A DNA stretch of 64,000 bases from an uncultured Alistipes sp. Lineage in GTDB: Bacteria > Bacteroidota > Bacteroidia > Bacteroidales > Rikenellaceae. The DNA lies in NCBI GenBank assembly GCA_944321945.1, contig CALUNE010000009.1:1-64000 (forward strand), written 5' to 3'. The position numbers and the translations under genes are program-made. Numbering within the stretch: position 1 is the stretch's first letter; the number at the start of each line of letters is the position of its first letter. Of the stretch, positions 25,086-34,614 are shown in pieces. The notes below the pieces were generated by a model, which saw nothing but the letters and a program-made list of their open reading frames with translations, was not told where the DNA came from and did no database searches.

Positions 25086-27140
25086 ATGAACCGACCCGAC
25101 ATGAAGAACCGACTTGCGATCCTGCTCGCGTTCGCCGCCATCGGCTGGAGCAGCTGCTGGAGTGCCAGCGCCGCCGACGAACCCCTTGCTGGACGCATCC
25201 TGCTCAAGACCCCCGGAAACCCGGCCACCGCCTACGACCTGCACGCCTCGACCCACGATCCGGAGCTGCTCCAGGCCGCATGCAAACTGCCGGTCGTCAT
25301 CCGCCGCGAAACCGTCACCGAGGGTTCCGAAACCCGGCTCACCCTGACGCTGACCGCCTCCCAACGCATCTACTATAATATAGAACAGCTCTACCGCACG
25401 TCGCTGCCCCACGAGGAGTGCCTCTTCTACATGCCGGGCTTCTGGTACCACCGCAATCTGCGTTCACCCGAATCGGCGCCGTCGTTCCACACCTCGGACA
25501 GCTGGCAGGTCCGCGAAGACCGCCTCAGCACGCCGCTCACGGGCATCTACGACGAACGCTCGGGCGACTTCTTCACCGTGCTGCGCACCGATTCGCTGTG
25601 CGAGGAGACGCTCGCCTGCCACAACTACGGCGAAGTGATCCTCTCGGGCCGCACGTCGCTGGGCTTCACCGGATTCCGCAACGTCGACGGCCATGCCGCC
25701 CTGGTCTTCGGATTCCCCTGGAGCGAAGCCCCGAAATCCTACATCCGCAAACTGAACCTCGCCCCGCAGGTCCGCAGCTTCGAGATGCTGGAGAAGGGTG
25801 AAAGCCGCCGGCTGACGTGGGTGATCCGTCGGGGACACTGCGACACCTATTCCCGGTTCGTGGCCGACGTCTGGAACGACTCCTTCGACCGCTTCGACCC
25901 GCAGCCGCTCGATCCGCCCTACACCCCCGACGAGGCCAAGGCGCTGCTGAGCGAATACTTCCTGCAGAGCTACGTGGGCGACTACCCGCTCAAATACACC
26001 TCGGGCGTCGAGCTGCGCACGGATGATCCCGCCAGCAACGGCGTAGCCGAGGTGGGATTCGTCGGACGCGTGCTGCTGAACGCCTGCAACGCCCTCGAAT
26101 ACGGCGAGGCCACCCACAACGAAACCCTGGTGAACAACGCCCGATCGATCTTCGACAGCTATCTCCGCTACGGCTTCACACCCGGCGGGCTGATCCGCGA
26201 GGTGGTCGACTTCAAGCGCAACCGCGAAACCGACGTCTACAGCATCCGCCGCCAGTCGGAAGGGGCCTACGCCCTGCTGCTCTACCTGGCCTATGAACAG
26301 GAGCACGACCGCCGCCATCCGGAGTGGGAGAAGCGGGTCCGCACGCTGCTCGACCGCCTGCTGCAGCTGCAGAATCCCGACGGAAGCTTCCCGCGCAAGT
26401 TCCGCGACAATCTGAGCGTCGTCGACGCCTCGGGCGGCAGCACCTCCTCGGCCACCCAGCCGCTGACGATGGCCGCCGCCTACTTCCACGACAAGCGTTT
26501 CCGCCAGGCCGCATGCCGCACGGCCGACTACATCGAGCAGAACATCATCGCCCGCGCCGACTACTTCTCCTCGACGCTCGACGCCAACTGCGAAGACAAG
26601 GAGGCCGCACTCTACGCCTCGACGGCGATGTACTATCTGGCGATGAGTTCGCACGGCGAGGAGCGCAGCCGCTACGTCGCGCTGTGCCGCGAAGCCGCCT
26701 ATTTCACCCTCTCGTGGTACTACCTCTGGGACGTTCCCTTCGCACGGGGGCAGATGCTCGGCGACGTGGGATTCCACTCGCGGGGCTGGGGCAACGTCTC
26801 GGTGGAAAACAACCACATCGACGTCTTCATCTTCGAGTTCGCCACCGTCCTCGACTGGCTCGGCGCCGAATGCCGCGACGAGCGCTTCCCGCGCATGAGC
26901 GCCGTCATCCGCAGCTCGATGCTGCAGCTCCTGCCCACCGAAACCTCGCACTTCGACATCGGCCGCGCGGGCTACTACCCCGAAGTGGTGCAGCACACCA
27001 CCTGGGACTACGGCCGCAACGGCAAGGGCTTCTACAACGACATCTTCGCCCCGGGATGGACCGTCGCCTCGCTGTGGCAGATGCTGAGCCCCGAGCGTGT
27101 CGAACGCTTCTTCGCCACGTACTCCTCAGCCGGAGAGTAA
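25086..27140 (+). CDS. Unrecognised secreted protein, probably beta-sandwich plus alpha/alpha-toroid carbohydrate-active enzyme
   Basis: A 684-residue exported protein (signal peptide to about residue 30, cleavage after SASA). Residues 30-270 look like a beta-sandwich rich in short strands. Residues 275-670 are helical, with repeating patterns (FVGRVLLNACNALEYGE, SEGAYALLLYLAYEQEHD, QNPDGSFPRKFRDN, SSATQPLTMAAAYF) as in six- or seven-hairpin toroid glycosidases and lyases. A conserved-looking patch around 565-585 (WGNVSVENNHIDVF) may line the active site. I cannot assign a CAZy family. As first gene of the PUL, ahead of GH2 and two GH105-like enzymes, it could be the missing lyase; PL27 is worth testing. 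ATG at 25101 is an alternative start. Confidence 0.75.
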   Translation: MNRPDMKNRLAILLAFAAIGWSSCWSASAADEPLAGRILLKTPGNPATAYDLHASTHDPELLQAACKLPVVIRRETVTEGSETRLTLTLTASQRIYYNIEQLYRTSLPHEECLFYMPGFWYHRNLRSPESAPSFHTSDSWQVREDRLSTPLTGIYDERSGDFFTVLRTDSLCEETLACHNYGEVILSGRTSLGFTGFRNVDGHAALVFGFPWSEAPKSYIRKLNLAPQVRSFEMLEKGESRRLTWVIRRGHCDTYSRFVADVWNDSFDRFDPQPLDPPYTPDEAKALLSEYFLQSYVGDYPLKYTSGVELRTDDPASNGVAEVGFVGRVLLNACNALEYGEATHNETLVNNARSIFDSYLRYGFTPGGLIREVVDFKRNRETDVYSIRRQSEGAYALLLYLAYEQEHDRRHPEWEKRVRTLLDRLLQLQNPDGSFPRKFRDNLSVVDASGGSTSSATQPLTMAAAYFHDKRFRQAACRTADYIEQNIIARADYFSSTLDANCEDKEAALYASTAMYYLAMSSHGEERSRYVALCREAAYFTLSWYYLWDVPFARGQMLGDVGFHSRGWGNVSVENNHIDVFIFEFATVLDWLGAECRDERFPRMSAVIRSSMLQLLPTETSHFDIGRAGYYPEVVQHTTWDYGRNGKGFYNDIFAPGWTVASLWQMLSPERVERFFATYSSAGE

Positions 27141-27203
27141 GCCCCCGGAACCCGATTCATCCAAACCCGACAAACATACAAAACCGCATAAATCCGTAAG
27201 ATC

Positions 27204-29945
27204 ATGATCCGAATACTGCCTGTTCTGCTGGCGCTTCTTCCGCTCACAACCGCGGCCCGGGAGACCGGGGAACTCCGCCTGGCCCGCCAGGAGCGGCGGA
27301 TTCTCTGCACGCTGACCTCCACGGAGGGCCACGGCGGCGAATTCGTCTGGAAGATGAAACGGGCCGATCAGGTCGGGGTCCGCTCCGAGCAGATCGCCTC
27401 GGCGGGGCTCGACACCCGCGACTGGCTGCCGGCCGTCGTTCCCGGCACGGTGCTCAATTCGCTGGTCTACGACAGCATCTACCCCGAACCCTACTACGGA
27501 CTGAACAACAAGCTCGAATCGGGACTGATCCCCGACATCTACCGCGTCGGACGCGACTTCTACACCTACTGGTTCCGCACGGAGTTCCGCCTCGACCGTG
27601 CACAGTGCGACGGGCGGAAGATCTGGCTCCAGGCCGACGGCATCAACTACCGCTCGGAGATCTGGCTCAACGGCAATCTCGTCGGGTCGACGGCCGGCAT
27701 GTTCCTCCAGCGCGTGATCGACATCACGGACAAGGTCTCGCTCGACCGCGTGAACACGCTGGCCGTGAAGGTCTATCCGGTGGACATGCCCGGCACCGTC
27801 AAGCCCAAGGGCGGCAAGGCCTTCGGCGCCAACGGCGAATTCCAGAACGGCGGAAACGGCGAAATCGGACGCAACGTCACGCAGCTGATGACCGTCGGCT
27901 GGGACTTCTACTACCTGGACGGCATCCGCGACCGCAATACGGGCATCTGGCGCGACCTGAAGATCTTCACCACGGGGCGCGTGCGGCTGCAGCACCCCTT
28001 CGTCCGCTCCGAACTCGAACGGCCCGGCTACGACGTCGCCCGGCAGACCGTCTCGGTCGAGGTCACCTACCCCGACTACATTCCGCAGGGCCGCTACCGC
28101 AAGGCCCGCATCATCGGCGAGATCCCGGGCGAGGGCATCCGCTTCGAAAAGGAGGTCTCGCTCTATCGCGGCGAAGTGAAGGAGGTGGTCTTCACCCCCG
28201 AGGAGTTCCCGCAGCTGGTCATCCGCCATCCGCGGCTGTGGTGGCCCGTCCACAAGGGTCCGCAGGAGCTCTACGACCTCTCGCTGAAGGTCGAATACGA
28301 GGGTCGGGTGAGCGACTCGATCTCGACACGCTTCGGCATCCGCGAAATCACCTCGACAACCGATACGCCCGACCGCTCGCGGCAGTTCCGCATCAACGGC
28401 AAGCCGCTCTTCATCCGCGGCACGAACTGGCTGCCCGAAGCCATGCTCCGCACGTCGGACGAACGCACGCGCGCCGAACTGCGCTACACGGCCCAGTCGG
28501 GCGTCAACCTGATCCGCTTCTGGGGCGGCGGCATCAGCGAATCGGACTACTTCTTCGAGCTGTGCGATTCGCTGGGACTGCTCGTCTGGCAGGAGTTCTG
28601 GATGACGGGCGACACGAACCATCCGGTCGATCCGGCAATCTACTTCTCGAACGTCGCCTCGACCGTCAAGCGTATCCGCAACCACCCGTCGCTGGCCTAC
28701 TACGTCGCCTCGAACGAGAGCAGCGAAGTGTCGGGTACCGCCGCCCTGATCGCCCGTCTGGACCCCTCGCGCGGCTATCAGATGCAGTCCGAATGCTGCG
28801 GCATCCACGACGGAAGCCCCTACAAGCAGGTCAACGTCATGAGCCACTACGAAGACAAGGCTTCGCCGCGCGGCAGCCGCGTCAACGGCTTCAACCCGGA
28901 ATACGGCGCACCGTGTCTGCCGACCGTGGAGTGTCTGCGCGAAATGATGCCCGAGAAGGATCTCTGGCCCATCAACAAGGCCGTCTGGGACTACTCCGAC
29001 GGCAACGGCTTCCACCTCATGTCGAGCCTCTACACCGATCTGGTCAACGAATACGGCCCCTCGGAGAGCATCGACGAATTCGCCGAAAAGGCCCAGTTCG
29101 TCGGAGCGCTGAACTACAAGAGCATCTGGGAGGTCTGGAACTACAACAAGTTCGGATACGGCGACCGCTACACGTCGGGATTCCTCTACTGGTACCACAA
29201 TTCGGCCGTACGCCAGGTGGCCGGCCGCATGTGGGACTGGTCGCTCGAACCCACCGCCGCCCTCTACGCCGCACAGAACGCCTGCGAACCCCTCCATCCG
29301 CAGTTCGACTACCTGAAAAACACCGTCTCGGTGGTCAACGACTACTACCGCAGCTTCCACGGCTATCGCGTCACGGCCGACGTCTACGACCTCGACATGC
29401 GGCGCATCGACTCGAAATCGGCTCAGGTCGACCTCCCGGAGGACGGCGTGGTGAACGACATCTTCCGGCTCGACTTCTCCGACTCGAAGACCCCCGTGCA
29501 GTTCATCCGGCTGCGGCTTCTGGACGGACAGGGAAAGCAGGTCGGCAGCAACTTCTACTGGCGTTCGGACAACGAATACCAAGGCGCCGGGACCCTGACG
29601 GGGCCCGCTACGGCCGGCTTCGAAGCCCTCGAAGGGCTGAAGAGCACGAAACTCGCCGTACGCTACACCACCTCGACCGACAACGGATGCCACTTCATCG
29701 ATCTGCACGTGCGCAACACGGGCCGTACGGTGGCCTTCTTCACGCAGCTCAAGTGGCTCGATGCCGACGGCAAACCCGTGCGACCGTCGTTCTATACCGA
29801 CAACTTCTTCTCGCTGATGCCGGGCGAAAGCCGCACCGTACGCATCGAAACCGCCCTCTCACGGCTTCCCGAAGCCGAATACCGCCTCGTTGTGCGCGGC
29901 TACAACGTCGCCCCGCGCGAATACCGGATCCCGATCGCGCGATAA
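27204..29945 (+). CDS. Glycoside hydrolase family 2 (exo-glucosaminidase/mannosidase-like)
   Basis: A 913-residue exported enzyme with signal peptide (1-18). The GH2 order is visible: sugar-binding domain (about 35-230; WLPAVVPGTVLNSLV, IWLNGNLVGSTAGMF), Ig-like domain (about 240-350), then a TIM barrel starting at FRINGKPLFIRGTNWLPEA. The likely acid/base is E505 in ASNESSE and the likely nucleophile E566 in NPEYGAP. Extra beta-domains follow to the C-terminus. The shape is closest to the exo-beta-glucosaminidase/beta-mannosidase branch of GH2, but GH2 specificity cannot be read from this. It sits 63 bases after the toroid protein gene in the PUL operon and probably trims oligosaccharides in the periplasm. 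Confidence 0.9.
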   Translation: MIRILPVLLALLPLTTAARETGELRLARQERRILCTLTSTEGHGGEFVWKMKRADQVGVRSEQIASAGLDTRDWLPAVVPGTVLNSLVYDSIYPEPYYGLNNKLESGLIPDIYRVGRDFYTYWFRTEFRLDRAQCDGRKIWLQADGINYRSEIWLNGNLVGSTAGMFLQRVIDITDKVSLDRVNTLAVKVYPVDMPGTVKPKGGKAFGANGEFQNGGNGEIGRNVTQLMTVGWDFYYLDGIRDRNTGIWRDLKIFTTGRVRLQHPFVRSELERPGYDVARQTVSVEVTYPDYIPQGRYRKARIIGEIPGEGIRFEKEVSLYRGEVKEVVFTPEEFPQLVIRHPRLWWPVHKGPQELYDLSLKVEYEGRVSDSISTRFGIREITSTTDTPDRSRQFRINGKPLFIRGTNWLPEAMLRTSDERTRAELRYTAQSGVNLIRFWGGGISESDYFFELCDSLGLLVWQEFWMTGDTNHPVDPAIYFSNVASTVKRIRNHPSLAYYVASNESSEVSGTAALIARLDPSRGYQMQSECCGIHDGSPYKQVNVMSHYEDKASPRGSRVNGFNPEYGAPCLPTVECLREMMPEKDLWPINKAVWDYSDGNGFHLMSSLYTDLVNEYGPSESIDEFAEKAQFVGALNYKSIWEVWNYNKFGYGDRYTSGFLYWYHNSAVRQVAGRMWDWSLEPTAALYAAQNACEPLHPQFDYLKNTVSVVNDYYRSFHGYRVTADVYDLDMRRIDSKSAQVDLPEDGVVNDIFRLDFSDSKTPVQFIRLRLLDGQGKQVGSNFYWRSDNEYQGAGTLTGPATAGFEALEGLKSTKLAVRYTTSTDNGCHFIDLHVRNTGRTVAFFTQLKWLDADGKPVRPSFYTDNFFSLMPGESRTVRIETALSRLPEAEYRLVVRGYNVAPREYRIPIAR

Positions 29946-30005
29946 CCACACTCCGTAACGAAACCGAACCGCTGAAACCGTAACCCCGAAACCCCGACCC
30001 AAGCC

Positions 30006-31871
30006 ATGAAACACACGCTGTCGATGCTTCTGCTGTTGCCGACGCTGCTCGTCACGGGCTGCGCACCGCGCTACGACGTGGTGATCGTGGGCGGCACGCC
30101 CGCCGGAATCACGGCCGCCATCGCCGCCTCGCGCGAAGGCCGCAGCTGCGTGGTGCTGGAGCGTTCGTCGCACATCGGCGGTCTGCCGGTCAACGGACTC
30201 GGAGCCACCGACATCGCCACGCGCGGAGCCACAACCGGCCTCTTCGCCCGTTTCGTGGAGCTGAACCGGGAATCCTATACGGAGCATTACGGGGCCGATT
30301 CGCCCCAGGTGCGCGACTGCAGCGACGGATACCACTTCGAACCGAAGGTCGCCCAGGAGAGCTTCGCACGGATGCTGGCCGAGGCCGGTCCCGGGCGGAT
30401 CACCGTCCGGACCATGCGGCAGTTCGATGCCGGGGACGGCAACGTCATCAAACGCGGCGACCGCATCCGCGCCATCCGCATCGTCGACCGCACGACGGGC
30501 CGCGAAGAGCGTTACCGCGGACGTGTCTTCATCGACGCCACCTACGAAGGCGATCTGGGCGCCGCGGCCGGCGTGCCGTTCCGTCTCGGACGCGAAGGCC
30601 GGGCCGATTACGACGAGCCGTGCGCCGGGAAGCTCTACCGCTGGTGGAAACACGGCCCCGAGGGCGAAGGCTCGACCTTCGAAGGTGACAGCACCATCCA
30701 GGCCTACAACTACCGGCTCTGTCTGACCGACAATCCGCAGAACCGCCGGCCGATTCCCCGTCCGGCGACCTACAACCGCGAGGAGTACCTCTCGCTGGTG
30801 GCCGACGTCCTCGACGGCCGCAATACCGACGTCCGTTTCCGGGAGGTCACCCCCGAGCAGATGGCCCTCAACCGACGGCGCATCGAGGCGGGCGGACGCA
30901 CCTCGATCCCCGGAGATCCCTGGGGCATGGCCAAGATCACGAGCATGACCCGTCTGCCGAACGCCAAGATGGATGCAAACAACCAGCATCTGGCCCTGCT
31001 CTCGACCGATCTGCCCGAGGAGAACTACCCCTGGCCGACGGCCGACTGGGCGTGGCGCGACCGATTCGCCGAACGGCTGCGCGACTACACGCTGGGGCTG
31101 CTGTGGTTCGCACAGCACGACGAGGCGCTGCCCGAATCGTTCCGCAAGGCCTGTCTGGAGTGGGGGCTGGCCGCCGACGAATACCCCGACAACGAAGCAT
31201 TCCCGCGTCAGGTCTATGTCCGCGAGGGGCGCCGGCTCGACGGCATCGACTTCTTCACGGCCCACGACGCCCTGCCCGTCAACAAGGGTGGACGGCCGCC
31301 GCTCCACCGCACGTCGATCACCGCCAGCCACTATGCGCTCGATTCGCACGCCGTCCGCAAACGCGAGCCCGGACGCATCCATCTCGACGGATTCTTCAGC
31401 TCGCCGACGGCCGTCTATACGGTGCCCTACGGCGTAATGGTCCCCCGCCGGATCGAGAACCTGCTCTTCCCGGTGGCCGTCTCGGGGTCGCACGTCGGAT
31501 TCTCGACCCTGCGCATGGAGCCCTGCTGGATGGCCCTCGGCGAAGCGGCCGGCGAAGCCGCCGCCCTGGCGATCGAAAGCCGGAGCAACGTGCAGACAAT
31601 CGAGATCGAGACCCTGCAGCAGCGGCTGCTCGACCACGGCGCCACGCTCGTCTTCATGCGCGACATGCGCCCCGGCGATCCCGATTTCGCCACCGTGCAG
31701 CGGCTGGCGCTCGAAGGCTACTTCCCCGACTGGGAGGCCCGGCTCGACCATCCGCTCGACGAGCAGACCGCGCGCCTCTGGAGCTCGCTCTCGGGCCGGC
31801 GGATCGATGCCGACAGCACCAGGACACGCCGCGACCTGATCCGGCAGCTCTCCCGCCCGGCAAAACACTGA
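30006..31871 (+). CDS. FAD-dependent oxidoreductase lipoprotein
   Basis: A 621-residue protein with lipobox VTGC (Cys19). An FAD-binding Rossmann motif follows at once: VVIVGGTPAGITAAIAAS with VVLERSSHIGG (about 24-58), as in the FAD_oxidored family (PF12831). A second FAD-contact region is PYGVMVPRRIENLLFPVAVSGSH, written here as YGVMVPRRIENLL and VAVSGSH (about 475-500), and MEPCWMALGEAAGEAAALA follows. Relatives in PULs are often annotated as xanthan lyase, which the motifs do not support. An oxidoreductase tied to a membrane in the middle of a glycan operon suggests oxidation of a sugar or sugar acid; the substrate and electron acceptor are unknown. Confidence 0.85.
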   Translation: MKHTLSMLLLLPTLLVTGCAPRYDVVIVGGTPAGITAAIAASREGRSCVVLERSSHIGGLPVNGLGATDIATRGATTGLFARFVELNRESYTEHYGADSPQVRDCSDGYHFEPKVAQESFARMLAEAGPGRITVRTMRQFDAGDGNVIKRGDRIRAIRIVDRTTGREERYRGRVFIDATYEGDLGAAAGVPFRLGREGRADYDEPCAGKLYRWWKHGPEGEGSTFEGDSTIQAYNYRLCLTDNPQNRRPIPRPATYNREEYLSLVADVLDGRNTDVRFREVTPEQMALNRRRIEAGGRTSIPGDPWGMAKITSMTRLPNAKMDANNQHLALLSTDLPEENYPWPTADWAWRDRFAERLRDYTLGLLWFAQHDEALPESFRKACLEWGLAADEYPDNEAFPRQVYVREGRRLDGIDFFTAHDALPVNKGGRPPLHRTSITASHYALDSHAVRKREPGRIHLDGFFSSPTAVYTVPYGVMVPRRIENLLFPVAVSGSHVGFSTLRMEPCWMALGEAAGEAAALAIESRSNVQTIEIETLQQRLLDHGATLVFMRDMRPGDPDFATVQRLALEGYFPDWEARLDHPLDEQTARLWSSLSGRRIDADSTRTRRDLIRQLSRPAKH

Positions 31872-31904
31872 AAAATGACCGAACAACCAAAAACAGAACC
31901 TCAT

Positions 31905-33314
31905 ATGAAACACAAATTCTCCTATCTGATCGTCGCTCTGATCACCATGACGACGATGCTGTGCTGCCACTGCAGCAAGGACGACTCGGCAGGCGACGAT
32001 GCCGGAAAGCCCTATCTGCGCGTAAGTTTCAGCGAAAAGATGGTCGGCAACTCGAGCGGTTCGCTCGAACTCTACGTCACGTCGAACACCTCGTGGATGG
32101 CCGAATCCCGCTCGCAGTGGCTCCGCACCGACCGTTCGAGCGGCAAGGGCAACCTCTCGGTGCGCATCTCCTACGACGAGAACCCCGATCCGGAGGGAAC
32201 CCCCAAGCGCACGGGCGTCATCCGCTTCACGGCCGAAGGCGTCAACCCCGTCGAGGTGGTCGTCACACAGTCGGCACTGACCTTCACCAACCCCATCACC
32301 GTCGGCGGCAACATCTCGACCATGCCCGACCCCTACATCGTCAAGGACGGCGACAAATACTACGCCTGCAAGGCCAGCGGCAGCAGCATCGCCATCTCGA
32401 TGTCGAGCCGGCTGTCGGTCATCGAGGCCACCACGAAGGTCTGGTCGCTGCCCTATGACAACGCGTCGAAACCCTGGAACACCAACGACCTCTGGGCTCC
32501 CGAACTCTTCCACATCGACGGCCGCTGGTACGTCTACTACGCCGCCGGCCGCAGCGACGGCAGCTACGGCGATCAGCGCACGGGCGTCATCCGCTCGAAG
32601 ACCGACGATCCGCTGACCGGCGGCTGGGAGGACATGGGCATGATCTACACGGGCGAAAGCGACCAGATCCCCGCCGAAATCACGGCCGAAAACACCGAAT
32701 ACGCCATCGACATGACCACCTTCGTGCTCAACGGACAGCGCTACGCCGTCTGGTCGGGCAACCGCAAGACCAACAGCATCCAGCAGATCCGCATCGCCCG
32801 CATGTCGAATCCGTGGACCATCAGCTCGGGATTCAAGATCCTCTCCGAGCCGTCGAAGAGCTGGGAGAAGCTCTCCAGCACGGTCAACGAAGGCCCCTCG
32901 ATCCTGTTCAACGAGGAGAAGGGCAAACTCTTCATCGTCTACTCCTGCAACGGATCCTGGACCGAGAACTACCGCCTGGGATGGCTCATGCTCGACACCG
33001 CCACGGGCGACCCGATGAATCCGGCCGACTGGACCAAATCGAACAACTACGTCTTCTGGCGCTGCGACAACACCTCGGAACCGATCGCCGGCGTCAACGG
33101 CGTGGGTCACAACTGCTTCACCAAGTCGCCCGACGGCACCGAAGACTGGATCGTCTACCACGCCATGAAGTATCTGCCCAGCGGAGGCGGCGGCTGGGGA
33201 CAGCGCTATCCCTTCATCCAGAAGTTCACGTGGAACGACGACGGCACGCCCGCATTCGGCGATCCGGTCGGCTGGGGCGAACCGCAGCTGCTGCCCTCGG
33301 GCGAAACGCTCTGA
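31905..33314 (+). CDS. BACON domain / glycoside hydrolase family 43 lipoprotein
   Basis: A 469-residue lipoprotein (Cys20 or Cys21 after TTMLC). A BACON domain spans about 35-125 (SLELYVTSNTSWM, KRTGVIRFTAEG). The GH43 five-bladed propeller runs from about 130 to the end, with the family triad visible: base D142 in MPDPYIV, pKa modulator D269 in AIDMTTF and acid E329 in NEGPSIL. GH43 members are mostly alpha-L-arabinofuranosidases, beta-xylosidases or exo-galactanases; the subfamily is not assigned. The start at 31905 places the signal at the N-terminus; an ATG at 31875 would add ten polar residues. It lies 33 bases after the FAD protein gene. Confidence 0.92.
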   Translation: MKHKFSYLIVALITMTTMLCCHCSKDDSAGDDAGKPYLRVSFSEKMVGNSSGSLELYVTSNTSWMAESRSQWLRTDRSSGKGNLSVRISYDENPDPEGTPKRTGVIRFTAEGVNPVEVVVTQSALTFTNPITVGGNISTMPDPYIVKDGDKYYACKASGSSIAISMSSRLSVIEATTKVWSLPYDNASKPWNTNDLWAPELFHIDGRWYVYYAAGRSDGSYGDQRTGVIRSKTDDPLTGGWEDMGMIYTGESDQIPAEITAENTEYAIDMTTFVLNGQRYAVWSGNRKTNSIQQIRIARMSNPWTISSGFKILSEPSKSWEKLSSTVNEGPSILFNEEKGKLFIVYSCNGSWTENYRLGWLMLDTATGDPMNPADWTKSNNYVFWRCDNTSEPIAGVNGVGHNCFTKSPDGTEDWIVYHAMKYLPSGGGGWGQRYPFIQKFTWNDDGTPAFGDPVGWGEPQLLPSGETL

Positions 33315-33415
33315 CGACCGACACCCCGTCCGGAAGTCGGTTCACGGCCGGCTCCCGGAGGGGAATCCCCAACAAACCCGGACTCCATAAAACCTGAAAA
33401 CCGAAACCCATATCC

Positions 33416-34600
33416 ATGAAAAAAATCACTCTCCTTGCACAGACTCTGCTGCTGATGGCCAGCTTCACGACCGCCAGCGCCCAGAAAAGCTGGGACCTGA
33501 AGAACTTCCCCGAAGGCTCGCGTCCCGAAGAGATCGGCGTCCGCCTGACCGAACGCTACCTCGAGACCCCCCATTCGCACTGGGGCGACACCCACTCGAA
33601 ATACAAGGTCACGCTGATCACCTATCCCGACGTCTGCGCCTGGCTCGGCGCCCTGTGGTTCACCGCCGGAACCGGCAACGATTCGCTCTACACGAAACTC
33701 GTCGAACGTTTCGAACCGCTCTTCACCACGCAGAAGAACCTCCAGCCCGAACTCTATCCCAAGGCCCACAACGTCGTCGACTTCTATGTCTTCGGCGCCG
33801 TGCCCCTGGAGATCTACAAGCGCAACCACGACCCGAAATACCTCGAACTGGGTCTGAAATACGCCGACAACCAGTGGACGCTGCCCGAAAATCCGCAGCA
33901 CTACAAGCAACTCTCCGAGGCGCGTGAATATGCCGACGACGGCTACTCGTGGCAGACGCGGCTCTGGGTCGACGACATGTTCATGATCACCGACCTGCAG
34001 GCCCAGGCCTATCTGGTCACCGGCGACCGCAAGTACATCGACCGCGCCGCGCGTGAGATGAGCCTCTATCTGGACCGCATCCAGCGCCCCAACGGCCTCT
34101 TCTACCACCACACCGGAACGCCCTTCTTCTGGGGCCGCGGCGACGGATGGATGGCCGTCGGCATGGCCGAAATGCTGCGCATGCTGCCCAAGGACAACCC
34201 CGACCGTCCGCGCATCGAGGCCGCCTACCGGCTGATGATGTCCACGCTGCTGCGCTACCAGTCCTACGACGGCATGTGGTGTCAGATCATCGACAACCCC
34301 AACACCTGGAAGGAGACCTCCTCGACGGCCATGTTCACCTACGCCATGATCCTCGGCGTCAAGAACGGCTGGCTCGACAAGAAGGTCTACGGAACGGCCG
34401 CCCGCAAGGCCTGGACCGCCTTGCTGACCTATCTCGACGAAAACTGCGACCTGCGCAACGTCTGCGAAGGAACCGGCGCCAAGAACAGCTTCGACTGGTA
34501 TCAGAACCGCCGCCGGCTGACCGGCGATCTCCACGGACAGGCCGCCATGCTCTGGTGCGCCTATGCCCTCTCGTGCGACGTGAAGCCCTATAAACTTTAA
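33416..34600 (+). CDS. GH105/GH88-type unsaturated uronyl hydrolase, periplasmic
   Basis: A 394-residue protein with a cleavable signal peptide (1-23, ending ASAQ) and no lipobox. The toroid motif WQTRLWVDDMFM holds D186/D187, one of which should be the catalytic Asp of this clan; GRGDGWMAVGMAEML and ETSSTAMFTYAM are also typical. Family members remove 4,5-unsaturated uronic acid from the ends of oligosaccharides made by polysaccharide lyases, by hydration of the double bond. A close paralogue follows only 14 bases later. A lyase that would make its substrate is not recognised in the window. Confidence 0.9.
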   Translation: MKKITLLAQTLLLMASFTTASAQKSWDLKNFPEGSRPEEIGVRLTERYLETPHSHWGDTHSKYKVTLITYPDVCAWLGALWFTAGTGNDSLYTKLVERFEPLFTTQKNLQPELYPKAHNVVDFYVFGAVPLEIYKRNHDPKYLELGLKYADNQWTLPENPQHYKQLSEAREYADDGYSWQTRLWVDDMFMITDLQAQAYLVTGDRKYIDRAAREMSLYLDRIQRPNGLFYHHTGTPFFWGRGDGWMAVGMAEMLRMLPKDNPDRPRIEAAYRLMMSTLLRYQSYDGMWCQIIDNPNTWKETSSTAMFTYAMILGVKNGWLDKKVYGTAARKAWTALLTYLDENCDLRNVCEGTGAKNSFDWYQNRRRLTGDLHGQAAMLWCAYALSCDVKPYKL

Positions 34601-34614
34601 TTCGACAATCCGGC

